Shown: positions 12,497-24,100, counted from the first letter of the stretch. The stretch: DNA of 64,000 nucleotides from Calendula officinalis (GCA_963853835.1 OY970830.1:37409966-37473965); one strand, 5' to 3'. A program made the numbers and translations. The notes: generated from the letters alone by a model not told the origin.

Positions 12497-14995
12497 TGTG
12501 ACAATCCTCGAAATCGGGTATTCGGCCCGACATTTAATGTGACCAAATTATTATGGTAGATCATTCATCACATTTATTTTAGCATTTAAGTCTAACAAAA
12601 ACATACATTTTGTGTTCTTAGTATTAGGCACTTGTCAGTTGTCTACATTTCCATACAGTTAAATTGTAACTTAGCGAGTTGGTGACTCAACGTAAACTCA
12701 AATCGAACCCAAAGTTATAAAAAAAAAATTATAATACTTTAGCTCAACTAAATAAATCTGTACAAAAAGATTTATACATAAATCGGCATATGCAATATAT
12801 AGGTAACGAAAATTAAATACGTACATACGTAACCCAAATATTAACTATAATACGATAAGTAAATAAATCTAAAAGTTCATCTTATCTTCACTCTATCCCC
12901 ACGTGTTTATACTTCCCACAACTAATCATCCGATTTTCTATGAATATTTTGAGATACCCATCAAGCTGCTATCATCATCACCCCCTTATTAAACTCAAAT
13001 AACTACCCACTCTCATCACCTTCCCCACGTGAAAGAACCCCGATCCCTTTCGTCTCTTTACTTCCCTCACAAACGCAGAATTTCCTTCTCCATTTGCACG
13101 CACGAACAGGCAAAAGCGAAACCTTTCCGACGAAACCAAAAAGCTTGGTAAGCTTCTTCATCTTCATCATCTTCTTTTGATATTTACATGTTCAACACAT
13201 AATCTTTTGCAACTTTTTGCTCTTTTGTCAAGCCAAAAACGATCAAACAAGAACATCGTAACCACCATTTTCGCCATACCGAAAACTTGTTGGGTATACA
13301 TCTTTTCTCAAATTTTATCATCAAATCCTACGTTTTTATGCTTGATTTATTCACTCCTAATGATATAACACTTAAAATATGAATATATACAATTTGTCAT
13401 CGTAATAATAACCTTTAAAACCAAGAAAATCGAGTAAAACAGCCATAAACAACCTGCACAACATTCTGCGCTAACCAGGCTAAACTTACATACGATTTAA
13501 AGATTTTGAATTACGAAATAGTTCCAGAAAGCTGGAGTAGCCGAGTTGGTTACACCTTTCCCCCTTACATGAGAGGTCTCAGGTTTGAGACCAGGCAGCC
13601 CTTGTTTTATTTTTCTTTTTTTCTGCCCAACAAAAATCTGTGGCCCAGTATACTTTTTCCTTTCGGCCCAACATCATTGTCTCAGCCCAATATCCTATTA
13701 AAAGTCTAGTAACTATTCTTTTCATATATACATAAGAATCAGTTTTTTTTTATATTCGTTTTATATATTATTATTAACAATCTTTTAAAATTTTCATTTA
13801 TTAATTATTTATTTCTACGATTAAATAGTTGTTGAAAATCCTATGTTATCTAAATGATTATATATAGTACAATTACGGGTTATTTTTATCAAAGCAACCT
13901 AATTTCCAAAATATATATAATATAAATCATATGTACTAAAAAAACAATATCAATTAAATAAACGTCACCAACGTATCGCTCATTAGTTATTTCTATGCGT
14001 TTAGGGAGTTAGGAATCATTTGGTTGGAAATCATACACTATCATTGCATATTTCTAGCATTGCATCAGGTGAGTCCACAGTCCCTCATTTTACACTTTTT
14101 ATTATATCTTTAACTATTTTGGGGTGAAAAACATATCAATTGTTTTATAAATATTTACATGTTTTACAACTGTTTATTTTACCTATGATGATACATATCT
14201 CAAAAACATGACAATCAATCCTTATGCTCGGACTAAGTTTAGGTGTAGTGCATAACAACATCATTAGATGCTTACACACATAATCATTAGCTAGTTGCGA
14301 TTAGACCCTGGATATGCAGATAGTACTATCGGTTGATACTCCCCCTCCCACATGTGATCAATCAGGGAGTGTATATCTTAGATACAGTAACATCATTTAG
14401 AGTTGGTAGTTTTGGTTATGGACTTGGGGTCGGCATTACAATGGATACCAGTCTTGCTTTTCTACGTACTTATTGGTTTACACATCTCAACGTTTATCAT
14501 ATTATTGCCCGTGGTGGCACATCATTTTCAAACGTTATATCATCATACAACTTATTATATCATCATACATTTTATGCCATGGTTGGCACATTGAAACTTT
14601 GGGTTTCAAACTATTTACAACGTTACACTATTATATTTTATGCCATTATTGGTATACAAAAACTTTGGTTTTCAAAACTCATATCAAACCTGTGGATTCA
14701 CTCAACAATTTTGTTGATCATTTTTCATATGTTTTTCAGGTAACTAAGTTGAAGCATAAGTCATAATAGCATTGGATAGCAAGCATGCATGTGTCAAGAT
14801 GCCACGATCACAAATCATTTTAAAACTATGTCTTTTGGATTTAAGTTATTACATTTACGTAAATTTTTGTGACATTTCTTTATTTCAAAACTTTATGAAG
14901 TTTTAAATAATTATTGTTTACAATAATCATATGCTTGTGTTACTCAAAATGTCCACGCCCGTTCTTCCGCAAACCATTTTTGGCGGGGTGTGACA
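12497..14995 (+). repeat. Right (3') LTR of element A, 2499 bp
   Basis: Near-identical to the left LTR and flanked on the right by TTAAC, which is also the base string before the left LTR. It lacks a 37-bp stretch present in the left LTR. Scattered single-base differences include one in the B box of the tRNA-like promoter. Confidence 0.92.
13538..13592 (+). repeat. tRNA-like A/B boxes inside the right LTR
   Basis: Same unit as in the left LTR. The A box TAGCCGAGTTGG (13538-13549) is intact, while the B box reads GGTTTGAGACC (13582-13592), one C-to-T change from consensus. Confidence 0.5.
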
Positions 14996-15143
14996 TTAAC
15001 CTTCCAATTAAATTACAAAAATCATTTAATATATCACAACAATATAGAAACTTTGAGTATCATTGATGTTAATTGCTTCATTTTTAGAATTTTTGACTTC
15101 ATTTAAATAGCTTTATCATGTGCCCCTAGGGAACATGTTAGAA

Positions 15144-16815
15144 CAACCCTTACTCTGGCTCATTTAATTGAGTGTTATACTGTTACTTTACTTACTTTAG
15201 TAGAACACTTTTGGCAACCAAAAACCGTACGTAGTATATTTTGATTACTATCATATCACGTAAAAAGAATGCATCTATACCTATATCTATGTTTTGATAA
15301 GTCGTTATTCCACACCTGCGTTTTACTTCCAGCTGGATACCTCCACTTTTTCAAAATCAAATTCCTATACGATATGGTTTAATTCCAGTGAAATGTGGCC
15401 CATTATATAGCTGATTTGCCTAAATTTAAACATTGTGGCATAATACTAAAGTCGGTTTCCTTTTTCTATTTAACCGTTAGATAGTGATTTTGCTCCCTAA
15501 TTATTAGCATATTCGGTTTAATTCTTAGTTGATTGTCGTTCCTATTTATTTTCAATCCACCATTCACAGCTTAACTGAATCTGCTTCTATCATCTCGCCA
15601 ACACCAATATTATTGGTAGTAGGAGTTATTGGTAATGTGTCGTCGCTGGCTCCGTAGCCTATATATCTAATTGCAATACCAAGTGGCCCCTAAATAGATA
15701 TTGTTAACCAGCAAAATGGAGCCAAATTCTTTTCCATTTCGGTTGGGAGAATTTCTAATAATACCATAATAATGTTAGCAAAGTGATTACCATAAATATT
15801 TTCACGTTTCAGTCGGATTGATTTTCGTCTATTACCACATGTTGCAGGTTGGAGAAAACTTTTATACAATGATTGGAAGCAAGCGATGCTAATATTTTTT
15901 GTGATTCATGAGAGAAATCAGTCAAAACAGCCCTTTGGCCCTACTTATTTAGCCCAACATCCACTGTTTGATCAGGTATGTGTGGTTACGTGTTAGTTTT
16001 ACTCGGGCGGGGTTGACCCATTTGAGTCAATGATTGCCGTAGATGAAATCGGTTAATGCTTGGTTTGGTTCAGCTTGAAATGTGACACTATTACACCATG
16101 ATCCTCACCATAATATTCAGTTGGCAAGATGGTTCATCTTTTGTAACGCAACTACTATCCGAATGCAATTTGTGTAAATTTTATGCATTTTACACTATAT
16201 CCCTTTTGAGCCATGTAACTCAACTAAATACACTAATCTGTTTGACCAATTTGGTGTTGTCTATAACCTAAAGGTCATGAGTTCAAGCCCTGGTGGGGGA
16301 AAAGTGGAGTAGATTAGGTGTCGTTCAAAAAAAAATGTTCAATTTTCATCTGCAATTTTGTGGTTATTTATGTTCAGATGAATTAGGGTTTATGTGTTTG
16401 CTTTAATTTTCAATTAAGAATGTATATTTGATGATAGCGAGACAAATTTCACACATCTTTACTTGATTTGTTGTTAGAACTTATAATCATGGGCATTTTC
16501 AGATCAAGATCATGGATGGCAAGTTTCTAGATTGTACTGTTGAAGGACAAGAGATATTTATAAAAATTTTAAATAAATTTTATAATTACAAAATTCAAAA
16601 ATTAAAAAAACCCCTCATTTTGATATAATTAGTTTATATCCCACCCCTGTTTTGCATCCTATTTTCAACCAGGCCACACTAGAAATTGTTGGTAAGAAAA
16701 TAAAACCCGAGTAGCTAGATGATAGTGTCAACATAATGCTTTCATTACAGGTTAGTAAGTGTACACGTTAGTAAATTAAGTTATCAAAATCTTTTCTTTT
16801 AAATTTTTGTTTCAG
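15144..16815. other. Internal Helitron-1 DNA without recognisable genes
   Basis: AT-rich sequence between the split MITE and the phosphofructokinase fragment. It contains one possible tRNA-type B box (gagttcaagccc, about 16270) followed by an A-rich stretch near 16328, but no matching A box that I trust. Some of it could be captured intron DNA belonging to the phosphofructokinase fragment. Confidence 0.35.
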
Positions 16816-17030
16816 ATTTCATTTCAATGTATGCAACTCTTGCAAGTTATGTGGATTTATGTTTAATACCCAAATCACCATTCTTCATAGAAGGTGAGAC
16901 GTTTGAGTTTATTGAAAAACAACTAAAAGAAAATGGGCACATGGTTACTTTTGTAGTTGAAGGAACGGGAGAAGGGTTTCTTGCACAAAACAAATTACTA
17001 AAAGATGGTGGAATGTTACTTTCCTATTAA
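16816..17030 (+). pseudogene. Captured exon fragment of plant ATP-dependent 6-phosphofructokinase
   Basis: After a clear acceptor (tttttgtttcag) the frame reads FISMYATLAS, then VDLCLIPKSPFFIEGE, FEFIEKQLKENGHMV and VVEGTGEGFLAQNKLLKDGG, ending in a stop at 17028-17030. These are the landmarks of the C-terminal catalytic part of plant PFK (family pattern [24 protein letters not shown] and LKENGHMV-EGAGQ). The Arg-Asp of LASRDVD is reduced and the glutamine-containing linker before NKLL is missing, so it is a decayed fragment, not a working enzyme. It lies within Helitron-1, close to its 3' end, as expected for a captured host exon. Confidence 0.75.
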
Positions 17031-17337
17031 GGTGTAATCACTCAATTTCTGTAATCATAGTATAAAGTTTTGGTTTTTAAGTGCACGCCTTTGATTCTAA
17101 CGAAGGTTGAACAATTTTGAGAGAGAATTTATATATGTGAACCTCCATTCTTGTGATTCTTATAAGCAGAAAATGTATCTTTGATTTCAGCTAACTAATC
17201 ATGGGGTAGGCATATGCTCTGAAATGTTTTATAAAATATTGTGATACCTATGAAATTAATTCAAATTAAGGTACATAATTTCCAATGCATTATATATTTT
17301 TAATTAAGTAAAAGATTATAAAAAATTTTATAAGCCG

Positions 17338-17366
17338 CCCGTGATTCATCACGGGTTATAGGCTAG
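17338..17366 (+). other. 3' terminal hairpin and CTAG end of Helitron-1
   Basis: Arms cccgtgat (17338-17345) and atcacggg (17348-17355) pair perfectly around a 2-nt loop. Then ttataggCTAG ends the element before host T 17367. In Helitrons this hairpin acts as the transposition end signal. Confidence 0.8.
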
Positions 17367-18325
17367 TATACATAATTTCAAACCAAAATAAAATCAAGAG
17401 TTACGGAAGGTGGAGATTTCAAACCAAATTAAAATCGAGAGTTGCGCATTTGAGGTTTTATATAATTGAAATAGTAGTGTACGTTTTTTAAACAAAATTG
17501 CACCAACCTCCATCTTCAAACAATATTCATTTTTTCTAAAAACTTAATGATTTTCTACAAACAGATAGTACAATTATTGTTTTTGACAAAAAAGCACTTT
17601 TGTTTTAATTACTATTTTTTTATTGTTATGTATTTTATTTTTAAAAACTAGCACACCCATACGGAAAGGCTATGGAGCTAGTATTAATATAAGCGGTTAA
17701 TGGTACTCTATATAAGGATGTGTGGTATGAATTAACCACATCTTAGTGCGGTTTTAGGTTGCATGATAATAATAGCATGGAGGCAAAGACCACGTTATTC
17801 CACACTATAGTGGATTTTCGTGACGGGGTGTCGCAAAAGTCACGAAAGACTCATACTACACATGGACCAATCAGAAACCTACCACAATCGTGGTCTTACA
17901 TGGTTGTAGTCACACCCCAACACGAAAACCCGCCACGATGTGGAGTGGAGCGTTATTCCACATATCTTCACGTCATGATTGTCATGCCATATGACCACAC
18001 CATGTCACCATGATATGGTCAACCCAACCGCACAACCTAACTATAAAAACGTGATATTTCAACATGCTACTAATTTAATCACATGTAAATATGAGGGGAA
18101 TATATTTTCTTTTGTAAACTTTGTATTTTGAACTTAAAAGTACATTATTATTGTATAAATAGTAAAAACAACAATGATATTCAATTTTGATATGGTTAGG
18201 GTGTAGGAATATGAGCTGTACATAATAGATGCTCTATCAAGGAGTGGAGAAGCTGTTTCTTGAAAAATCTCTGATAAAAGATCACAATGGGATATACATG
18301 TGTGATGTTTGTACATACATCTATA
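17367..18325. other. Spacer between Helitron-1 and Helitron-2 with a foldback MITE-like unit
   Basis: Mostly AT-rich spacer. Within it, about 17745-18045 has ends gtgcggttttaggttg and (inverted) gttgtgcggttgggttg, with further opposing segments inside (ttttcgtgacggggtg against caccccaacacgaaaa). This looks like a small foldback MITE, but no flanking duplication was established. No gene is seen; a short frame inside the foldback looks meaningless. Confidence 0.4.
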
Positions 18326-18412
18326 TCTATACTACTTTAAAATGCAGATTGCATATTTCTAAAAGAGGAAGGTCTGAATTTCAACCCTTCCATTTTTAGA
18401 AATGTCCAAACC

Positions 18413-18588
18413 CACGTTAAAATTAAAATTTTAAAATTGCTGCTGCCAAGATTCGAACCCGGGTGGGCAAGTACCCAAGGCAGGTAGCTTACCACTAAGT
18501 TATAAGCAACTTTGGTGACAACGTTTCGTAACCTGAATATACTAGCATTCCTTTGACGCCTTTTTAAATAAATTCCTTCCTGTTACGC
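18413..18588 (-). repeat. tRNA-like (SINE-like) repeat, copy 1
   Basis: On the minus strand TAACTTAGTGG and GGGTTCGAATC occupy A-box and B-box positions of a tRNA-derived unit. The whole 176-bp segment is repeated in direct orientation at 18673-18848. This copy has one mismatch in the A box. Confidence 0.5.
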
Positions 18589-18672
18589 GTTTTTCAATTA
18601 GCTTACCACTAATCCAATCAATTCCTTCCTTTTAGCCGATATTCAAAACATTAGTTCGGTTACGAAGCCTTT

Positions 18673-18848
18673 CACGTTAAAATTAAAATTTTAAAATTGA
18701 TGCTGCCAAGAATCGAACCCGGGTGGGCAGGTACCCAAGACAGGTAGCTTACCACTAAGCTATAAGCAACTTTTTTGACAATGTTTCGTAACCTGAATAT
18801 ACTAGCATTCCTTTTACGCCTTTTTAAATTGATTCCTTCCTGTAACGC
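18673..18848 (-). repeat. tRNA-like (SINE-like) repeat, copy 2
   Basis: Direct duplicate of 18413-18588 with scattered differences. Here the minus-strand A box TAGCTTAGTGG fits consensus and the B box reads GGTTCGATTCT. Two copies 260 bp apart, outer ends alike, suggest a segmental duplication inside Helitron-2 and not two independent SINE insertions. Confidence 0.5.
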
Positions 18849-18933
18849 CTCACCTTTGCTCAATTTTGAAAACGTTTCTCTGACGCTTAGTTTTTCTTCC
18901 ATCGTTTTATTGATTGCCATATGTGAGTAATAA

Positions 18934-20325
18934 TGATTGAAACTGTAACTGAAGCCCTAATCGGGCTATTTCAACCCATTTAAGCGTTCCGTTCCAACCA
19001 CCAGCTTCTTCTCTAATCTGATCGATTCTTCACTGCTACGTTCATCCTTGTAAGTTATCAAATTGAAATTATGTAGATTTTTAAAATTGAATTCTGATTA
19101 AATTCCTAGGGTTTGCATATGATAAATTGATTCGCAGGTGAACAATTTTGTTATATGTTAGCAGCTTGTGATTTCGCAGGTAATAAATTGGTACGTTTGA
19201 CTTCTCTTCATCAAGCTGTAAATTTGTAATTCTTTTAATCGAGGTTTTTAGCATCGATGGTGGTTAATTAGGAATTGCTATGTGCACGAAGCATTGATTT
19301 TACTTTCTATACGAGCTGATTTACTTGTATAACATACCCTAATTTTAGGTTTATTGATGAATACAGTAACATAAAGAAGAAAAAAGTTTAGATTTCTGGT
19401 ATCACACATAGAAAACTCCTAGGGTTTTTATGCCATCTTTATCAAGCTCTGTGTTCGTAAAGGGAAATATTGTTCAGGTTCTGCTTCATATGTTCAGTTG
19501 AATGCATTATGTTTGAATTTGATAATTTAACCTAAAATTTTGTAATTTTGAAGCTAATATTATGTAGTGTTTTGGTTGATATTTTGATGAATTATTATCA
19601 TTTTTAAATTAGCCTTTTGTGTATGCTGCATTATTGATATCCATAAACTTAGAAAAATACTATGAGGTTATATTTGGATGTATTGTATATTTTTCTCATA
19701 TTTGTTTATTTTGACTTTAAATAACAAAAGAACACTTTGACCTAACACTTAAAATTGATCAATGCAATTTCAGGTCACGAAAACACAATTTACAGAATGA
19801 TGTACATGCCCTTAAGTAGGTTACGCTGGGCTTTAATACATTTGGACTATTCTTGACATGTTTGACCCGTTCGACCAATTTCCTTTAATTTTGTAATATT
19901 ATCCATTTGACCCATTAGGAATAAAATAAAATTTACATTGACCTGCTCTTAAATGGGTCAAAATCACCATCTTTGATTGAATTCACATAAGTGGCATGTT
20001 TATCATAATTTCTGTTCCAAAAGAAAAGCTATAGCAATGAGGTTTCTAGGAGTATTACATTTTAAATTGAGTAGAAACATAAAAATTATTCAAATGTTAC
20101 TTGTGTTTAAGAGAGCTAAAAAGTAACAACATAGAATTATGTTCAGAAAGAGACAGATGCTAAAGTTACTTAAGTATTGCGTGCATTGTTAATATGTTAC
20201 TTAATTCTTTAAAAGATTGCACAATAATAGTAATATTTTTAGGTGTTTCAGAGTTGGTGTATGAAGCCATGTTAATTGAGTATGTACACAAGGCAACATA
20301 AAATGAGTTTAAAATGATGTTGCAG
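18934..20325 (+). other. UTR/intron-like captured DNA in Helitron-2
   Basis: Contains leader-like text with cctagggtttgcat and several donor/acceptor-like signals, and it sits directly upstream of the Hsp110-type exons. It may be the 5' UTR and introns of the same captured gene. No coding frame is recognisable, so this is inference. Confidence 0.3.
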
Positions 20326-20616
20326 AACAGAGTTATGGAAGAAACCAAGGACAAGAAGAATGGTGTTGAAGCCTATGTTTATAACATGAGGAACAAGGTA
20401 CGTACGTAATCATTTAGTAATAGTAATAGTAATAGTAATAGTAATAGTAATAATCACTTTTTGCGATTTCCAGCTGCACGGCAAATTTCATGAATTTGTA
20501 TGCAATGGAGACAACCATTCATTGCAAAGTCCCAAGAAACAGAAGATTGATTGTATGAAGATGGTGAAGATGAAACAAAAGGTGTTTATATTGCCAAACT
20601 TGATGAACTCAAGAAG
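20326..20616 (+). pseudogene. Captured exons of an Hsp110-type (Hsp70 superfamily) chaperone gene
   Basis: Exon 1 (20326-20397, between a gcag acceptor and a gtacgt donor) reads NRVMEETKDKKNGVEAYVYN followed by MRNK. Exon 2 (20474-20616) begins LHGKFHEFV and, after a frame break, reads YEDGEDETKGVYIAKLDELK up to a gtttgc donor. Both match the substrate-binding-domain tail of plant Hsp110/Hsp70-14/15-like proteins (pattern MEETK-NAVEAYVYDMRNKL and WLYEDGEDETKGVY-AKL). The DWL before YEDGE is disrupted and the frame is broken in exon 2, so it is a gene fragment inside Helitron-2. Intron positions are preserved, so it was captured as DNA and not through a processed transcript. Confidence 0.75.
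20412..20453. repeat. (AGTAAT)n microsatellite
   Basis: About six units of AGTAAT in the intron between the two captured Hsp110-type exons. Confidence 0.8.
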
Positions 20617-21475
20617 GTTTGCTGCTACTATTAACTAATGATCAATTTTATTGTTATTAAATAAATGTTTCCAGTATTTTTGTTATTTTTTAAGGCGTGC
20701 AAATAGGCTTTGTTTGTAATCTACATGATTTAAAATTTAGCAATGCGGAGAACTGAATTTTATTATCTTCAGTTTTTATTATTTTATGTATTTGAAAGTG
20801 CATATGTGGACAAGTTAAATATAAAAAGTTAAGAGGTTTCCTTAACATGTTCAATTTTCTGTTTACTAATACCCGATTTTATTAAATATATCTATTAATG
20901 CTTTTAATTATATTAATTTTAATGTCTTAAATATTATCATTTAGCTGCCATTTATTAGGTCAATTTTATTAATTTGTATTTCAGTTACACATTGATCTTC
21001 AATGTATCATTAATTAATTTTCCTAATATACAACAAATTCAATAAATTCCCTTTTAATGCAGATGTTATTTCCTCAATATACTTCGCCGAAATTGGATAC
21101 CCCTTAATTCAATAATCACACGAATTATGCTTGGAACATAATCCTCCAATTTCGATACACCTTTTAATGCAGACGTTATTTCCTCAATAAATTCCCTGCA
21201 AACATAAAGAAAATTGGTGGGAGATGCTTTTTGCTGATATCGTGCACGAAATTGGAGTATTATTCACGAATTTAATCCTCTCTTTCCATAATTCGTGTTC
21301 ACCCCTTATTATAAATCCACAAATTATCTAGAAGACCCTTACTCAAAAAAAAAAAAAATCTCCTAAATAAACAGAATCATACTCGTGTTAAGGTACACTT
21401 CTTTTGTTTTTCTAAGTTATATACATATAGAATATAGCTAGATGTAATGGTTACTCATACTCATATTTATATCCT

Positions 21476-21830
21476 ATGGAGTTTTTAAACTCACTTAATG
21501 TGAGTGGTCTGCCGCTTCATGTTCTCCGGTTCAAAATTGGGTGTCCGATTATACTTTTACGGAATCTCGATCCCTCACATGGATTATGTAATGGCACGAG
21601 ACTTATATGCAGAAAGTTTGAGTCAAATCTGATTGATGCAGAAATAGTTGTTGGGCAGCATGCTGGCAAAAGGGTTTTCTTGCCAAGAATACCTCAACAT
21701 TGTAAACAAACACATCAACATTGTCGCGGAAAAGATGTATCAGTGTACGCGCCGTCTCATTGCGCGGGTACCCTACTATATATCAAAACATGTAATTGAA
21801 CAACATGTCAACGCCAATGCTAATTATTGA
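21476..21830 (+). pseudogene. C-terminal fragment of a Helitron Pif1-type helicase
   Basis: Reads MEFLNSLNVSGLPLHVLRFK, then GCPIILLRNLDPSHGLCNGTRL and KRVFLPRIP. This is the helicase region with the LRN-GLCNGTRL motif seen in Helitron RepHel proteins (compare 47.2-47.4 kb here). The Walker A and B regions and the final LYVALSR block are absent, and the frame changes near 21700. It lies in the same orientation and position, close to the 3' end, as in autonomous Helitrons. This indicates that Helitron-2 derives from one by internal loss. Confidence 0.8.
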
Positions 21831-21963
21831 CTTTTTCCTCTATTTTATACACAGTTTTCATGCTTATGTATTGTATTCGTTATAAATATATGTAACCAGT
21901 GGACTTTTAATCGTCAGAAATATGTAGTTCGCAGCCCGCCACATCGCGCGGGTTTTATCCTAG

Positions 21964-24100
21964 TATACCAAAATGAAAGAAATGAGTATGATAGTTATGA
22001 GCGCGTGTGAGTGCGTGAGCGTGCGTAGGCAAATAATCATATATGTATGTAAAGGTTATAGGATTAAAATTATCAAAGATGTAAGTAAGCATGAGTCATG
22101 AGAAGCATGTAAGACATAAATATGAAAGCCTTAAATCATATAAACATACAAAATAATGTGGACCATGTAAATATACAAATCTAAGAATGGTGTAAGGAAT
22201 TTAAAGCATGTAAAACGTTATCCTTACATCAATTCTCACAATATTCTCGTAAACGTTCTGTAACAATTTTCGGGAAGTCATGTTTTTGTGTAAGTGATTA
22301 CTGAAGTATAAGTGATGTATCCAATTTCAGATGTAGGGTATGTGTGTAAGTGTTAAGTGAACAATGTAGTGTATTGTAGTGTAATGAGTATAGTGGGAAT
22401 TCAAATGAAATTAACGACATAGTGTAATAGGTCTCACCTATAGGTTTACGTGTAAGTATCCAATAGTATAAAAGCACTATACCTAAGGATATGTAATTCA
22501 TCTCTATATGCAATGCAACTTTCTATGAAATGAGACTCTATATGAAATGAGACTTTGTATGCAATGAAAACACTATGACCCAAAATCTTTCGAGTTATAG
22601 ACTAGACTCGTTAGTTCCCTATAACCAATGACTCTGATACCAATCTGTCACACCCCCGCCAAAATGGTTTATAAAAGAAAATGGTTTGCGGAAGAATGAG
22701 CGTGCAACTATCATGAGTAATCATATCATATGATTATTGTAAACAATAATTGTTTTCAACATTAAAAAATGTTTAATAAAAAGTAATGCCACAAAAATTA
22801 ATGTAAACAAAGTAATTTGAAATCCAAAACATAGTTTTAAAATGAAATGTAGAGGTGACATTTTAACAAAACGAAAGTTTGACTCCCAATGTGTGCGACT
22901 CAATGCTTAGCTTAGTTACATGAAGAACACAAGTAAAAGTAGTAACAAATTTATTGAGTGAATTGACAAGTTGTTAATAAATTCAAATAGTTCCATAGTT
23001 TTCGTATGCCCTCATGGCAAATATATAGTGGTTATATAAAACGTTAAAAATGACATGCTCCGATAACAGGGGCACGATATAAATCGCAAGAAGAAACAAG
23101 TGACGGTGATCCCCCAAAAGGTTTGCAAGACCCTTGAGTTAAAATCTCGACTCTAAACCCCTAACAAAAACTACAACTTTAAAACGTATTACCAATCTGG
23201 ATATACACTCCTCATGGTTCAATAAACATCGATAATAAATGATCAATAACGTAAGGGAGGGTAAGTTTCAGTCAATAGTACTATTTGCATATGCAGGGCC
23301 TAGTCCCAACTAGCTAATGATTATGGTATGTAAGCATATACACATTTCCATGCACTACATCTCAATCTAGTCCGAGCATAAGAATTCGTTATCAAGTTTC
23401 CAAACGCATAGAAATATTTAATAAGTGACGGTCTAAATTACTCACATATGCTAAATGAGGCACAATGATTCCCAGAGTGAAATTAGTGTTTGATAATATA
23501 TAAAAATAAAAATGAGTTATGTTTCTATTGACAGTAAACGGGATATCAAATTATATAAATAATTATTAATAAATAATTATTATAAATAAATAAATAATTT
23601 TATCACCTTTGAAAATGTTTATTTATAAATATGAAATAAATATTAAACATGTATTAAATAAATACTTTGATTTAAGATTAAATACAAATCTAACTTTTAA
23701 ATCTTTATGTGATTTGGGCTAGAAAATGGGTTAAAATAAAAGACACAATTGCTGACGGGGTTGACACAAATGAAGATGAGCAAGACAGAAGGTTGGGCTA
23801 AACAACTGCTGGGCCTAAAAGGGCTGTCGGGCCTGCTATGATGACTGGGCTTATACGAAAATGATTATGATGTTGTAAATATAGGGCTTCACACGAAACT
23901 GAAAGAGTAACTGTGTGACGAGGACGATCACGATCACCGGTGAGAGGAAGCCGACGACAAGGAAATTCAGGCCAGAGGCAGCCGTGATTCGCCGGAGAAC
24001 ACATATACACCAACACGCGCATACGCACTATATACATTCGGGTCTATGATTTGGAGAGGTGAGGAGTGACGACGGGTAACTCAAACGATCAATACACACT
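21964..24100 (-). mobile_element. LTR element B remnant, related to element A
   Basis: On the minus strand an LTR end ...GGGTGTGACA (22646-22655) is followed by a tRNA-Met-type binding site and a leader that matches the leader of element A over about 100 bp (for example ggttatag-gaactaacgagt). LTR-like sequence continues rightward from 22646; the segment 23250-23400 matches the LTR of element A around its 9.7 kb part. The LTR's outer end could not be placed; 24100 is a soft limit. No gag is found, and Helitron-2 abuts the leader, so the body has been lost or displaced. Confidence 0.6.
22632..22645 (-). other. Primer-binding site of element B
   Basis: Minus strand GATTGGTATCAGAG directly after the LTR end, a match to the initiator tRNA-Met primer site. 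Confidence 0.75.

Larger units (their letters stand above)
7914..14995 (+). mobile_element. LTR element A: gag-only element with long LTRs (TR-GAG type)
   Basis: Two long direct repeats, 7914-10449 and 12497-14995, both start TGTGACAATCC and end GGGTGTGACA. They are flanked by the same 5 bp, TTAAC (7909-7913 and 14996-15000). A primer-binding site matching initiator tRNA-Met follows the left LTR and a purine tract (aaggggagaa) precedes the right one. The 2.05 kb interior has a single long frame, a Ty3/Gypsy-type gag, and no protease, reverse transcriptase or integrase. That matches terminal-repeat elements carrying only GAG, which depend on a partner for pol. By eye the LTRs differ by about one percent plus one 37-bp indel, which suggests a fairly recent insertion. 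Confidence 0.92.
7862..15143. mobile_element. Small palindromic-end MITE, split by an LTR element
   Basis: Left end ttctaatatgtgcccctagg and, as its inverted partner, right end catgtgcccctaggg...ttagaa (about 15118-15143) form roughly 43-bp imperfect terminal inverted repeats. Each end is itself nearly palindromic around CCCTAGGG. Without the LTR element inserted at 7914-14995, the MITE would be about 200 bp (52 bp on the left, 148 bp on the right). I found no clear flanking target duplication, so the superfamily is not assigned. A hAT-type MITE is one option. Confidence 0.5.
7540..17366 (+). mobile_element. Helitron-1, non-autonomous, gene-capturing, with nested insertions
   Basis: The 5' end is TCTTTATATATATTAAAAG directly after an A. 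The 3' end is a hairpin (arms cccgtgat/atcacggg, 17338-17355), then 11 nt ending in CTAG directly before a T. This is the plant Helitron layout: insertion between A and T, no target duplication, TC start, CTRR end with a hairpin 10-12 nt inside. No Rep or helicase is seen within it. About 7.3 kb of its length is a later nested MITE plus an LTR element, leaving about 2.5 kb of its own DNA. That part includes a phosphofructokinase exon fragment near the 3' end. The 3' end is strong; the exact 5' base is less sure, since a second TC lies 6 bp upstream. Confidence 0.65.
18326..21963 (+). mobile_element. Helitron-2, non-autonomous, gene-capturing
   Basis: Starts TCTATACTACTTTAAAATG after an A. Ends with a hairpin (cccgc 21935-21939, gcggg 21948-21952) and ttttatcCTAG before a T. 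Both are textbook plant Helitron ends and the length is 3.64 kb. Cargo in order: two copies of a tRNA-like repeat, a UTR/intron-like stretch with repeated gcag and cctagggttt signals, two exons of an Hsp110-type chaperone, and near the 3' end the C-terminal part of a Helitron-type Pif1 helicase. No Rep domain is present, so it would need another Helitron to move. Confidence 0.8.

Noticed and set aside
17645..17685. A further Helitron 3' end (ctag before t near 17680)
   Set aside because: No stable hairpin precedes it at the required distance.
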